From assembly GCA_044346445.1 (NCBI GenBank), contig JBIIZD010000030.1:1-25696 (forward strand): a DNA stretch of 25,696 nt, in the 5' to 3' direction. This document shows, piece after piece, positions 17,335-24,722 of this stretch (position 1 is the stretch's first letter; every line of letters begins with the position of its first letter). Below the pieces are notes generated by a model. It did not search any database. It saw nothing but the letters and a program-made list of their open reading frames with translations, and was not told where the DNA came from. The DNA comes from CAISGS01 sp044346445. Lineage in GTDB: Bacteria > Pseudomonadota > Alphaproteobacteria > Caulobacterales > Caulobacteraceae. Made by a program: the position numbers and the translations under genes.

Positions 17335-18482
17335 CGCAGCAGGTCCGCAGGCTGGCTCTTTTTCAAAATCCCCAAGGCCATCAGCCCGGAAATCATGGCA
17401 ATCGAGAGCAAAAATAGGCAGGTCATCAAGATGATATTGAGCGAAAATGCCATGGGCACGCCGCCCGCCGCGGCCAGCAGGCTGACCAGAGTCACCAGCA
17501 CAGCCGTTGCGCCCAGTCCCGCAATCCCGACCCAGAAGCTGAGTTCCAGCACAATGGAGCGCAAGGAGCCCATTGAAACGCCAAGCGCCCTTAAGGAGGC
17601 AAATTCCTTGATATTGGCGAGAATCGCGCCGCGCAGGGTCTGGGAGGTAATCCCCACCCCGATCAATAGGCCAAGAAACAGCGAAAAGCCGAGCATGATG
17701 CCGATAATGCTTTCCTTCATCATGGCCCCCTCATTGGCCTTGGACAGGTCCGCCCGGGTCCAGGCCTTGAACTGGCCATTGGCGCTGGCATTGAGCTGGT
17801 CGCGGACAAGCTCTGCGCGGCCTGGATCGGCAATCTTAACCATTAGGGGGCCAACGCGCCGAGAATTGGAGGCCATGCCCAAGAGCCGCAAGGTGTCGCG
17901 GGACATGATGATCTGGGGCTGCATCATATTGGGATAGCCGGTAATGACGGCTTTTACCTTTACCGTCTTGCCGTTCAAGGTCGCCTTGTCGCCAAGCTTG
18001 ACCCCTAGCCGCGCCAGTGCCGACTGGTCCAGTGCGATCGCATAGGGCTCGGTCAGGGCTTCGCGCACAGTCTCAGAATAGTCGGTGGGCAAGGTAACGG
18101 CACCAGCGCGCGGATCAACAGACATGATCTGGACCCATTCGCGCTTTCGCTTTTCGCCCTTAAGGGCCTGCCCATCCTTGGCAACATTACCCCACATGGC
18201 CCCCTCGCCGTCGAGGTCTGCGACCTGAATCACGTCGGGATTCATATAGATGATGGGCATGACCCGGCGCGGCAAACCGCCGGTATTCATCAGGTCTTCG
18301 GCCTTGGGCGGCAGGATCATGATGTCGGCGGGCGAGCGGTCAATCGTGGCGGTAAAGGCCTTGCCAATACCCATAAACATACCAACCTGCGCCAAGACCA
18401 GCAGGCCAGAAAAGGCCAGGGCCACTATGGCCGCGAGATAGCGCCGCCATTCATAGAGCAAGGTGGCCAGGGCCAAGGACAT
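17331..18482 (-). CDS. FtsX-type ABC exporter permease (DevC-like)
   Basis: The proposed start is ATG 18482 (MSLALATLLYEWRRYLAAIV), giving 383 residues. A longer TTG-started frame to 18527 adds 15 residues that look non-native. Four membrane segments are visible: one near the N-terminus, and three clustered at about 255-380 (IIGIMLGFSLFLGLLIGVGI, SFWVGIAGLGATAVLVTLVS, LMTCLFLLSIAMISGLMALG). A large extracytoplasmic domain lies between the first and second. This is the DevC/MacB-type permease plan, which moves substrates by conformational change rather than through a classic channel. It is the first gene of the exporter operon, next to an AT-rich divergent promoter region. Confidence 0.88.
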   Translation of the reverse strand: MSLALATLLYEWRRYLAAIVALAFSGLLVLAQVGMFMGIGKAFTATIDRSPADIMILPPKAEDLMNTGGLPRRVMPIIYMNPDVIQVADLDGEGAMWGNVAKDGQALKGEKRKREWVQIMSVDPRAGAVTLPTDYSETVREALTEPYAIALDQSALARLGVKLGDKATLNGKTVKVKAVITGYPNMMQPQIIMSRDTLRLLGMASNSRRVGPLMVKIADPGRAELVRDQLNASANGQFKAWTRADLSKANEGAMMKESIIGIMLGFSLFLGLLIGVGITSQTLRGAILANIKEFASLRALGVSMGSLRSIVLELSFWVGIAGLGATAVLVTLVSLLAAAGGVPMAFSLNIILMTCLFLLSIAMISGLMALGILKKSQPADLLR

Positions 18483-18766
18483 GATCGCATTATCTCTGAT
18501 GATCGGGCTGCGCGCAGGATACGCCAAGGCTGGCCATACCCAGCCTGGCCTTAATGCGCCATAATCTTAAATCCGGCCAAGTTAAATCGCTGTAATATTT
18601 ATGTTAAATGCACTGATTTTGTTACGAATTTGTCATGGAACCTGCCAAGGCCTGGAGGATGTGTCAAAATTGTTAAGACTTTCAATAGGCCGGCTCTATC
18701 GGCTTGCATCGCCTTAGCGTTAAATGGTTGAGTGTAAGTTCAGATCGGCGGGCCTTGGGGGAATTC
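18483..18766. promoter_or_regulatory. AT-rich divergent promoter region with repeated TTAAAT
   Basis: This gap between the exporter permease (minus) and nupC (plus) is much richer in A and T than the surrounding genes. GTTAAAT occurs three times on the plus strand (18581-18587, 18603-18609, 18719-18725) and CTTAAAT once (18566-18572); further TTAA sites are at 18551 and 18673. The spacings do not fit the CtrA TTAA-N7-TTAA pattern. Promoters for both directions are expected here but no convincing -35/-10 pair was identified. Confidence 0.45.
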
Positions 18767-20044
18767 ATGTTTCGGATGGAAAATGCGCAAAGCCTGATTG
18801 GGCTGGGCCTTGCCATGGCCTTGTGTTGGGCCTTGTCCGAGAATCGCAAGGCCTTTCCCTGGCGCTTGGCTATGGGTGCGATTGCGGTTCAGATGTTGCT
18901 GGTCGTGCTGTTGTTTGGTGTGCCGCAGGCCCGCAGCGTGGTCAGTGCCATTAATGATGTCGTCGACAGCTTGTCGGCTGCGACCGGGCAGGGCACCCAG
19001 TTCGTGTTCGGCTATCTGGGCGGTGGTCCGCAGCCCTATGCGGTCGCCGATAAGTATTCCTTGTTTGTGTTTGCCTTTCAGGTCCTGCCGCTGATCCTGG
19101 TGATTTCGGCCCTGTCGGCCCTGTTATGGCACTGGAAGATCCTGCGCTGGATAACGCGCGGTTTTGGCTATATCTTTCAAAAATCCATGGGTCTGGGCGG
19201 GGCCTCGGCCCTTGCGACCGCCGCCAATATCTTTTTGGGCATGGTCGAGACCCCGATTATCATCAAGGGCTATTTGGACAAGCTTTCGCGGGCGGAACTG
19301 TTCATGATGATGGTGGTTGGCCTAGCCACTGTGGCGGGCTCGACCATGGTGGCCTATGCCACGATCTTGAAAGACGCTGTGGATCATGCCGCCGCCCATG
19401 TGCTGGTCGCCTCGATCATATCGGCGCCCGCAGGCGTCTTGCTGGCCCGGATCATGGTGCCTGAAAAGCCCGGCGAGGGCGGGGCCTATGCCGATTATTC
19501 TTCGGACCTTCTGTATGAAAGCTCGATTGATGCGATCAGCCACGGCGTCGCTGACGGATTGCAGGTGGTCTTGAATGTAGCGGCGGTCCTGATCGTGTTT
19601 GTAGCCCTTGTGGCAATTGGCAATAATGTTTTGAGCCTGTTGCCAAGCTGGGACGGCCAGCCGATTACGATTGAGCGAGTTCTTGGCCTGCTGTTTGCGC
19701 CCCTGGCCTGGTCGCTGGGGATTGATTGGGCCGAGGCCCCCAAGGCGGGCAATCTGCTCGGGGTCAAGCTGATGCTGACAGAGTTTATTGCCTTTATCGA
19801 TCTGGGCAAGATTCCAGCCGCCGAGATGAGCGAGCGGACCCGCATGATCATGACCTATGCGCTTTGCGGCTTTGCCAATGTCGGTTCCGTCGGCATTACG
19901 GTGTCGGGCATGGGCGTCTTGATGCCTGATCGCCGTGCAGAGATTATCAGCCTGGTCTGGAAGGCCCTGCTGGCGGGATTCCTTGCCACCTGCATGACCG
20001 CCGCTATTGTCGGAAGCCTGCCACGCGAACTGTTTGGCCAATAA
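18767..20044 (+). CDS. NupC-family concentrative nucleoside transporter
   Basis: The start used is ATG 18767 (MFRMENAQSLIGLGLAMAL), preceded by a GGGGGA ribosome site, giving 425 residues. The TTG-started longer frame adds a polar leader unlike the family. It is an inner-membrane nucleoside/cation symporter of the CNT type with about eight or more hydrophobic segments. Recognisable pieces are NIFLGMVETPIIIKGYL, then GLATVAGSTMVAYATIL, and LMLTEFIAFIDLG followed by YALCGFANVGSVGI. The family motif usually reads NEF; here it is TEF (about residue 345), which could affect substrate choice. A GST gene follows 23 nt later. Confidence 0.9.
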   Translation: MFRMENAQSLIGLGLAMALCWALSENRKAFPWRLAMGAIAVQMLLVVLLFGVPQARSVVSAINDVVDSLSAATGQGTQFVFGYLGGGPQPYAVADKYSLFVFAFQVLPLILVISALSALLWHWKILRWITRGFGYIFQKSMGLGGASALATAANIFLGMVETPIIIKGYLDKLSRAELFMMMVVGLATVAGSTMVAYATILKDAVDHAAAHVLVASIISAPAGVLLARIMVPEKPGEGGAYADYSSDLLYESSIDAISHGVADGLQVVLNVAAVLIVFVALVAIGNNVLSLLPSWDGQPITIERVLGLLFAPLAWSLGIDWAEAPKAGNLLGVKLMLTEFIAFIDLGKIPAAEMSERTRMIMTYALCGFANVGSVGITVSGMGVLMPDRRAEIISLVWKALLAGFLATCMTAAIVGSLPRELFGQ

Positions 20045-20067
20045 GAACAAGATTAAGGAAACCCGCC

Positions 20068-20685
20068 ATGAAACTCTATGACAGTTTTCGCGCGCCCAAT
20101 CCTCGCAGGGTCCGCTGGGCCATGGCCGAAAAGAACATTACTGACATCGAGGTCATTGTGCTGGACGTGTTCAAGGGCGAACACAAGACGGCGCAATACC
20201 TGGCCAAGTGCGGTCTGCCCAATGTCCCGGCCTTGGAGTTTGAGGACGGCTCGGCCATTACCGAATCTGTTGCCATTGTCCGCTATCTGGAAAGCCTTTA
20301 TCCGGCGCCCAATCTGATGGGGCATGACGCTCGCGAGATGGCCCAGATCGAGATGTGGACCCGCCGCACCGAAATGATGCTGGCCAATCCCTTGATGCTG
20401 TCGGTGCGTCATACCCATCCGGCCCTGGCCGCGCTGGAAACCCAGATCCCGGCTATTGCCGAGACCAATCTTGCGGGCGCCAATCGGACCTTGAAATTCT
20501 TTGACCGGCGTTTGGGCCAAAGCGCCTATCTGGCGGCGGACCGGATCACCATGGCCGATATCATCGCCGCCACAGCCATTGATTTTGCCCGCATGATCAA
20601 GTTCAGGCCGCCGCCAGATCTGGAAAACCTGAACCGCTGGTACGAGGCCATGATGGCCCGGCCCGCGGCCAAGGCTGGCGTCTAG
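20068..20685 (+). CDS. Glutathione S-transferase family protein
   Basis: A 205-residue protein. The N-terminal thioredoxin-like domain (about 1-80) begins MKLYDSFRAPNPRRVRWAMA and has the glutathione-contacting pattern VPALEFEDGSAITESVAIVR with the cis-Pro and the Glu-Ser pair. The helical C-terminal domain carries LAADRITMADIIAA, the usual N-capping motif of GST helix 6. It probably conjugates glutathione or reduces disulfides or peroxides; the substrate is unknown. A strong ribosome site AAGGAA lies at 20055-20060. It is 23 nt behind the transporter gene. Confidence 0.9.
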   Translation: MKLYDSFRAPNPRRVRWAMAEKNITDIEVIVLDVFKGEHKTAQYLAKCGLPNVPALEFEDGSAITESVAIVRYLESLYPAPNLMGHDAREMAQIEMWTRRTEMMLANPLMLSVRHTHPALAALETQIPAIAETNLAGANRTLKFFDRRLGQSAYLAADRITMADIIAATAIDFARMIKFRPPPDLENLNRWYEAMMARPAAKAGV

Positions 20686-20721
20686 GCTTTCAGCCCCGGC
20701 CCGCCCAGCGGCACGGCACAC

Positions 20722-20750
20722 TTGCAAAGCCCGATCATTCACGATATAAA
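20722..20750 (+). promoter_or_regulatory. Candidate sahR promoter
   Basis: TTGCAA (20722-20727) and TATAAA (20745-20750) are separated by 17 bases, close to the vegetative consensus. The -10 box lies inside the left arm of the operator palindrome, so a bound regulator would block it. Transcription would start near 20757, leaving a leader of about 30 nt. Confidence 0.55.
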
Positions 20751-20771
20751 GATATAAATATATCTTTATAT
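20744..20771. promoter_or_regulatory. Perfect palindrome, likely SahR operator
   Basis: ATATAAAGATATA (20744-20756) and TATATCTTTATAT (20759-20771) are exact reverse complements around a 2-base AA centre. The site ends 14 bases before the ATG of the ArsR-methyltransferase regulator and covers its likely -10 box. ArsR-type dimers bind such AT-rich 12-2-12-like repeats. SahR regulators of Proteobacteria are known to control methionine-cycle genes, including their own operon. Confidence 0.75.
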
Positions 20772-20785
20772 GATTGGTCTGGTCC

Positions 20786-21760
20786 ATGACGTCAGAGGAA
20801 GTGATTGAGGCCTTAAGGGCCGCAGGCGAGCCAACCCGCCTACGCATTCTTGCGCTCCTTGCCAATGAAGAACTGGCGGTGATGGAGCTCAGTCAGATTC
20901 TGGACCAAAGCCAGCCGCGTGTCTCGCGCCATTTGAAACTTCTGACCGAGGCGGGCCTGATCGAGCGGTTTCCAGATGGGGCCTGGGTGTTTTACCGGGT
21001 CGCCGCCGAGCCGGCGGTGCGCCATTTTATCGATCAGGTGCTGGACATGATCGATTTTGCCGATCTGCTTGGCCAGCGCGATGCCGAGCGGCTTGACGCG
21101 GTGCGGGGTGAGCGGTCCAGCGAGGCCCAGGCCTATTTTGAGCGCAATGCCGCCCGCTGGGACGAGATCCGCTCGCTCTATGTTGCCGAGGCTGAGGTTG
21201 AAGCGGCGATTATATCGGCGGTGGGACCTGGCCCATTTGATCGCCTGATTGATCTGGGCACCGGGGCTGGCAGGATGCTGGCCTTGTTTGGGCCAAGCGC
21301 CACCGAGGCGATTGGCCTGGACCTGTCGCAGCAAATGCTCAATGTCGCTCGGCTGCATGTCACGGAGGCTGGCCTGCACGGGGTCGAACTGCGCCATGGC
21401 GACATATTTGCCACCCGACTGCCCGATGCCTGCGCCGATCTGGTGGTGGTGCATCAGGTCTTGCACTATCTGTCCGATCCGGCGGCGGCGGTCGCCGAGG
21501 CGGCCAGGCTGGTTGCTCCCGGTGGCAAGCTGCTGATTGTCGATTTTGCCCCTCATGCGCTGGAATATCTGCGCGAGGCGCACCAGCACCGGCGACTTGG
21601 CTTTTCCGACGAAGAAATGACCCGTTGGCTGACGCTTGCGGGCCTCGCCGTCCCGATTGTTACCAGCCTGCCAGCGGTAGCGGCTCAAGGGCTTACGGTG
21701 AAAATTTGGGCAGCATCCTGTACAGCCCTTGTGCCGCAGAGGCGTTTGCATGACCGTTGA
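20786..21760 (+). CDS. sahR: ArsR-methyltransferase fusion regulator, SahR type
   Basis: The start used is ATG 20786 (MTSEEVIEALRAAGEPTRLR), giving 324 residues; the TTG four codons earlier is less likely. The N-terminal winged helix (about 5-75) is of ArsR type: PTRLRILALLANEELAVMEL, then SQPRVSRHLKLLTEAGLI. The C-terminal half (about 110-310) is a class I SAM-methyltransferase domain, with motif I LIDLGTGAGRML and GLDLSQQML. In SahR the ligand is S-adenosylhomocysteine, sensed by the ArsR part, and the methyltransferase domain is an added feature in some lineages. It overlaps metF by 11 bases and has a perfect palindrome just upstream. The context strongly supports control of methionine synthesis. 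Gene symbol by homology only. Confidence 0.88.
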   Translation: MTSEEVIEALRAAGEPTRLRILALLANEELAVMELSQILDQSQPRVSRHLKLLTEAGLIERFPDGAWVFYRVAAEPAVRHFIDQVLDMIDFADLLGQRDAERLDAVRGERSSEAQAYFERNAARWDEIRSLYVAEAEVEAAIISAVGPGPFDRLIDLGTGAGRMLALFGPSATEAIGLDLSQQMLNVARLHVTEAGLHGVELRHGDIFATRLPDACADLVVVHQVLHYLSDPAAAVAEAARLVAPGGKLLIVDFAPHALEYLREAHQHRRLGFSDEEMTRWLTLAGLAVPIVTSLPAVAAQGLTVKIWAASCTALVPQRRLHDR

Positions 21761-22667
21761 TCTTGGCGTCAACCCCTCTAACGGGCCTGTCGCTCTGGCG
21801 GCTGGCCGGGATCAACGCGGCGTGCGGGTCAGTTTTGAGTTCTTCCCGCCCAAGACGCCTGAAATGGAAACCTCGCTCTGGACCTGTATTGACCGCTTGG
21901 CACCGCTAAGCCCGCAATTTGTCTCGGTCACTTATGGGGCAGGTGGTTCAACCCGTGAACGGACCCATAGGACAGTGACGCGCATACTGGGTGAGACCCG
22001 CCTTGCCCCTGCGGCGCATCTGACCTGCGTTAATGCTGCGCGCGATGAGGTTGATGCTGTTATCCGTCAGTACTGGAGCGCGGGGGTTCGCCACATTGTT
22101 GCCCTGCGCGGTGATCCGCCCGAAGGCCTGGGCGGGGCCTATGTGCCGCGCCCAGATGGCTATGCCAATGCGACTGAGCTTTGCGCCGCCATTACCAAGA
22201 TCGCCCCGTTTGAGATTTCGGTCAGTGTCTATCCTGAAAAACACCCCGAAAGCCCGTCCCTGGCGCATGATATTGATGTGCTCAAGGCCAAGATTGATGC
22301 GGGCGCGACCCGGGCCATCAGCCAGTTCTTCTTTGATATTGATGCCTATAGCCGTTTTATCGACAAGGTGCGGGCCGCCGGGATCACCATACCGATCCTG
22401 CCGGGCATTATGCCGGTGACCAATTTCAAGGGCCTGGTCAAGATGGCGGCCGCTTGCCAGACCACCATACCGGACTGGTTGGCCAATCTGTTTGATGGGC
22501 TGGATGACGATGCTGAAACCCGCCGGCTGCTGGCCTGCGCAATCGCCGCCGAAATGTGCGCCAAGCTGGAAGAACGCGGCTTTAAGGATTTTCACTTCTA
22601 TACCCTCAACCGCGCTGATCTGGTCTATGCAATCTGCCGGGTGCTGGGCGTACGCGAGACGGCATAG
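21750..22667 (+). CDS. metF: 5,10-methylenetetrahydrofolate reductase
   Basis: The start used is ATG 21750 (MTVDLGVNPS), with AGAGG at 21738-21742, giving 305 residues. It reduces methylene-THF to 5-methyl-THF with FAD, supplying the methyl donor for methionine synthase. The family signature SFEFFPPKT is at 28-36. FVSVTYGAGGSTRERT, HIVALRGDPP, VSVYPEKHPESP and ISQFFFD follow in the normal order of this TIM-barrel family. It overlaps the regulator gene by 11 bases and is followed after 30 nt by metH-N, so methyl-THF production and use are encoded together. Confidence 0.97.
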   Translation: MTVDLGVNPSNGPVALAAGRDQRGVRVSFEFFPPKTPEMETSLWTCIDRLAPLSPQFVSVTYGAGGSTRERTHRTVTRILGETRLAPAAHLTCVNAARDEVDAVIRQYWSAGVRHIVALRGDPPEGLGGAYVPRPDGYANATELCAAITKIAPFEISVSVYPEKHPESPSLAHDIDVLKAKIDAGATRAISQFFFDIDAYSRFIDKVRAAGITIPILPGIMPVTNFKGLVKMAAACQTTIPDWLANLFDGLDDDAETRRLLACAIAAEMCAKLEERGFKDFHFYTLNRADLVYAICRVLGVRETA

Positions 22668-22697
22668 CCTGTCTGTCAATGCTAGAAAGATTGAACC

Positions 22698-23759
22698 ATG
22701 AGCCGCGCCGACCGTATTGCCGCCCTGAAAGCCGCCGCCATCGAGCGTGTCCTGGTGCTGGACGGGTCGTGGGGCGTCATGATCCAGAAATACAAGCTGT
22801 CGGAAGAGGATTATCGCGGCAGCCTGTTTGCCGATCACGCCATGCCGCAAAAGGGTAATAATGACCTGCTGATCCTGACCCGGCCCGATATTATTACCGA
22901 TCTTCATGATGCCTATTATGGCGCAGGCGCCGACATATCCGAGACCAATACGTTTTCATCCACGGCGATCGGCATGGCCGATTACGGCATGGAAGACCAG
23001 GTTCGGGCCCTGAACCTAGAGGCCGCCCGCCTTGGCCGCGAAAGCGCAGATCGTTGGACCGCCAGGGAGCCGCACAAGCCGCGCTTCCTTGCCGGATCGA
23101 TTGGCCCCCTAAACCGTACATTGTCGATCAGCCCCGATGTCAATGATCCTGCTGCGCGGTCCGTGACCTTTGACGAGGTTTATAATGCCTATCGCGAGCA
23201 GGTCCTGGCCCTGCATGAGGGCGGGGTGGATCTTTATCTGGTCGAGACCATATTTGACACGCTCAATGCCAAGGCGGCGCTCAAGGCCATTCTTGACCTT
23301 GAAGATGAGGGGCTGGAGCCCTTGCCGATCTGGATTTCGGGCACGATTACCGACCGCTCGGGCCGGACCTTGTCTGGCCAGACGGTCGAGGCCTTCTGGA
23401 ACTCGGTCAAGCATGCCAAGCCGTTTGCCGTCGGGTTCAATTGCGCGCTTGGGGCCGAATTGATGCGCCCGCACATTGCCGAGATCAGCCGGATTGCCGA
23501 CACCCTGGTCGCCGCCTATCCCAATGCTGGCCTGCCCAATGCGTTTGGGGAGTATGACGAGGAACCGCACGAGACCGGCCATATGCTGCACGGCTGGGCG
23601 GCGGACGGGATTGTCAATATTCTTGGCGGCTGCTGCGGCACGACCCCCGACCATATCCGCCATGTCGCCGATGCCGTGGAAGGCATGAAGCCGCGTGTCC
23701 CGCCCAAACGGCCCTTGGCCATGCGGCTGTCGGGGCTAGAGCCGTTTGAGCTGGCCTAG
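22698..23759 (+). CDS. metH: Methionine synthase, homocysteine-binding half (split MetH)
   Basis: A 353-residue stand-alone N-terminal domain of cobalamin-dependent methionine synthase. It binds homocysteine through zinc: the ligands are Cys249 (FNCALG) and Cys312-Cys313 (GGCCGTTP). ADISETNTFSST and FLAGSIGPLNRTLSISPDV are typical MetH segments. The protein ends soon after the barrel (LEPFELA), exactly where the MetH linker to the folate domain would begin. The domain is therefore complete and not a truncation. The folate-binding half lies about 1 kb downstream, separated by a toxin-antitoxin pair. In other Alphaproteobacteria with split MetH the two genes usually sit together. Confidence 0.95.
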   Translation: MSRADRIAALKAAAIERVLVLDGSWGVMIQKYKLSEEDYRGSLFADHAMPQKGNNDLLILTRPDIITDLHDAYYGAGADISETNTFSSTAIGMADYGMEDQVRALNLEAARLGRESADRWTAREPHKPRFLAGSIGPLNRTLSISPDVNDPAARSVTFDEVYNAYREQVLALHEGGVDLYLVETIFDTLNAKAALKAILDLEDEGLEPLPIWISGTITDRSGRTLSGQTVEAFWNSVKHAKPFAVGFNCALGAELMRPHIAEISRIADTLVAAYPNAGLPNAFGEYDEEPHETGHMLHGWAADGIVNILGGCCGTTPDHIRHVADAVEGMKPRVPPKRPLAMRLSGLEPFELA

Positions 23760-23770
23760 GGGTAGGTGGG

Positions 23771-23793
23771 GGTGGCTTGGGGTGGCTTAGGGT
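23771..23793 (+). repeat. Short tandem repeat GGTGGCTTrG
   Basis: GGTGGCTTGG (23771-23780) is followed directly by GGTGGCTTAG (23781-23790) and a partial third unit. It sits just after the metH-N stop, in the junction with the toxin-antitoxin pair. Its role is unknown. Confidence 0.6.
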
Positions 23794-23820
23794 GTTGCAT
23801 AACCCCCTGTGCATACCCTA
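23788..23820. promoter_or_regulatory. Imperfect inverted repeat upstream of the toxin-antitoxin pair
   Basis: TAGGGT-gt-TGCA (23788-23799) and TGCA-t-ACCCTA (23810-23820) form an inverted repeat with a 10-base centre. Antitoxins commonly repress their own operon by binding such sites. A weak promoter-like pair, TTGCAT (23795-23800) and TATGCT (23819-23824), overlaps it with an 18-base spacer. It could instead be a hairpin attenuating read-through from metH-N. Confidence 0.4.
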
Positions 23821-23859
23821 TGCTCAAGCCTGGCATTTGGGCGATTGAGGAGCGTCTTG

Positions 23860-24279
23860 ATGGGCAAGATTGTCGTGAATGATGACGTGATCTGGGCCAA
23901 GCACATATTGGGCGATGCCGACCTGATCCAGGCCCTCAATGGCCTGCCGGGGGGCGAGCCTGTGGCCCTGATCATTGATGGAGTCGAGGGCCAATGGTGC
24001 AAGATGGAGGACGGCAAGGATGGTCGCCCAACCAAGGGCCTGCGTCCGGTCGGTCGGACCAAGGCCTTTTGGAAGGCGCTATACCAAAACCGTCTGGGCG
24101 AGGCTGTGCCGATTGATCTGGCCCCTAGGGTTTCGGTGCGCCAGCCTAGTCTGTTTGCCGCCTTGGCCAGGTCGGAAGCGGAGCGTGAAGCCGCCTTGCA
24201 GGCCCTGCTGGGGCTGGCGGGGCAGGGTTGGCGCTCTGAGGGGCGCAGTGTGTCGCGTGACGAGATGCATGAGCGATGA
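23860..24279 (+). CDS. Putative antitoxin partner of the PIN toxin
   Basis: ATG 23860 (MGKIVVNDDVIWAKHILGDA) has a strong ribosome site GAGGAG at 23847-23852 and gives 139 residues; a GTG frame start at 23809 lacks this. The stop overlaps the toxin start by four bases (ATGA), the usual antitoxin-toxin arrangement. The middle (LPGGEPVALIIDGVEGQWCK, then MEDGKDGRPTKGLRPVGRTK) looks like a small beta-rich domain. The tail (about 100-139) is Ala-, Glu- and Arg-rich and probably helical, as expected of a toxin-wrapping segment. No standard AbrB, RHH or PhD motif is evident. The function is inferred from gene order alone. Confidence 0.65.
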   Translation: MGKIVVNDDVIWAKHILGDADLIQALNGLPGGEPVALIIDGVEGQWCKMEDGKDGRPTKGLRPVGRTKAFWKALYQNRLGEAVPIDLAPRVSVRQPSLFAALARSEAEREAALQALLGLAGQGWRSEGRSVSRDEMHER

Positions 24280-24722
24280 TCACGATCGACACCAATATCT
24301 TTGTCTATCTGTCCGATGATGATCAACCGGCCAAACAGGCTCAGGCGCGCGAACTGATCGCGACCCTGGCGGCTGACAAGGTCGCGGTCGGATTACAGGT
24401 GGTGGGCGAGTTGCAAAACGTCTTGCGGCGCAAGCTGCGCCAGCCGCCCTGGATCGCGGCTCAGGCGGCGCGGAACCTGATTGTCCGCTATGCCAATTTT
24501 GCGGCAAGCCCTGCGGCGGTCGAGTTGGCCCTGACCCAATTGGCGGCGGGACGCCTGAACTATTGGGACGCCCTGCTGCTGGCCTCCGCCAAGGAGGCTG
24601 GCTGTGTTCATATCTTGTCTGAAGACCTGCAAGACGGCGCCGATGTGCTCGGTGTCCGCGTTCTCAATCCCTTTGGCCCTGAGGGGCTAAATGACCAAGC
24701 CCGCGCCCTGATCGCGTCCTGA
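24276..24722 (+). CDS. PIN-domain ribonuclease toxin (VapC-like)
   Basis: A 148-residue PIN protein. The acidic metal site is complete: Asp5 (TIDTNIFVYLSD), Glu45 (VVGELQNVL), Asp98 (LNYWDALLLASAKEAG) and Asp117 (ILSEDLQDG). VapC toxins are Mg-dependent ribonucleases, several of which cut tRNAs such as initiator tRNA, and they are held inactive by the co-encoded antitoxin. Its ATG overlaps the antitoxin stop, and the metH-C start codon follows its stop by 7 nt, so translation of metH-C may depend on ribosomes finishing the toxin gene. No transposase or target duplication is seen around the pair. Confidence 0.9.
   Translation: MITIDTNIFVYLSDDDQPAKQAQARELIATLAADKVAVGLQVVGELQNVLRRKLRQPPWIAAQAARNLIVRYANFAASPAAVELALTQLAAGRLNYWDALLLASAKEAGCVHILSEDLQDGADVLGVRVLNPFGPEGLNDQARALIAS

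Noticed and set aside
18551..18610. CtrA binding site (TTAA-N7-TTAA) in the nupC upstream region
   Set aside because: The TTAA copies are separated by 11, 12 and 18 bases, never 7.
22668..22697. Riboswitch (SAM or cobalamin type) ahead of metH-N
   Set aside because: The gap is only 30 nt, far too short for such an element; the leader of the regulator gene is also only about 30 nt.
23809..23859. Longer antitoxin start at GTG 23809
   Set aside because: It has no ribosome site and runs through the inverted repeat and promoter-like elements, whereas ATG 23860 has GAGGAG at ideal spacing.
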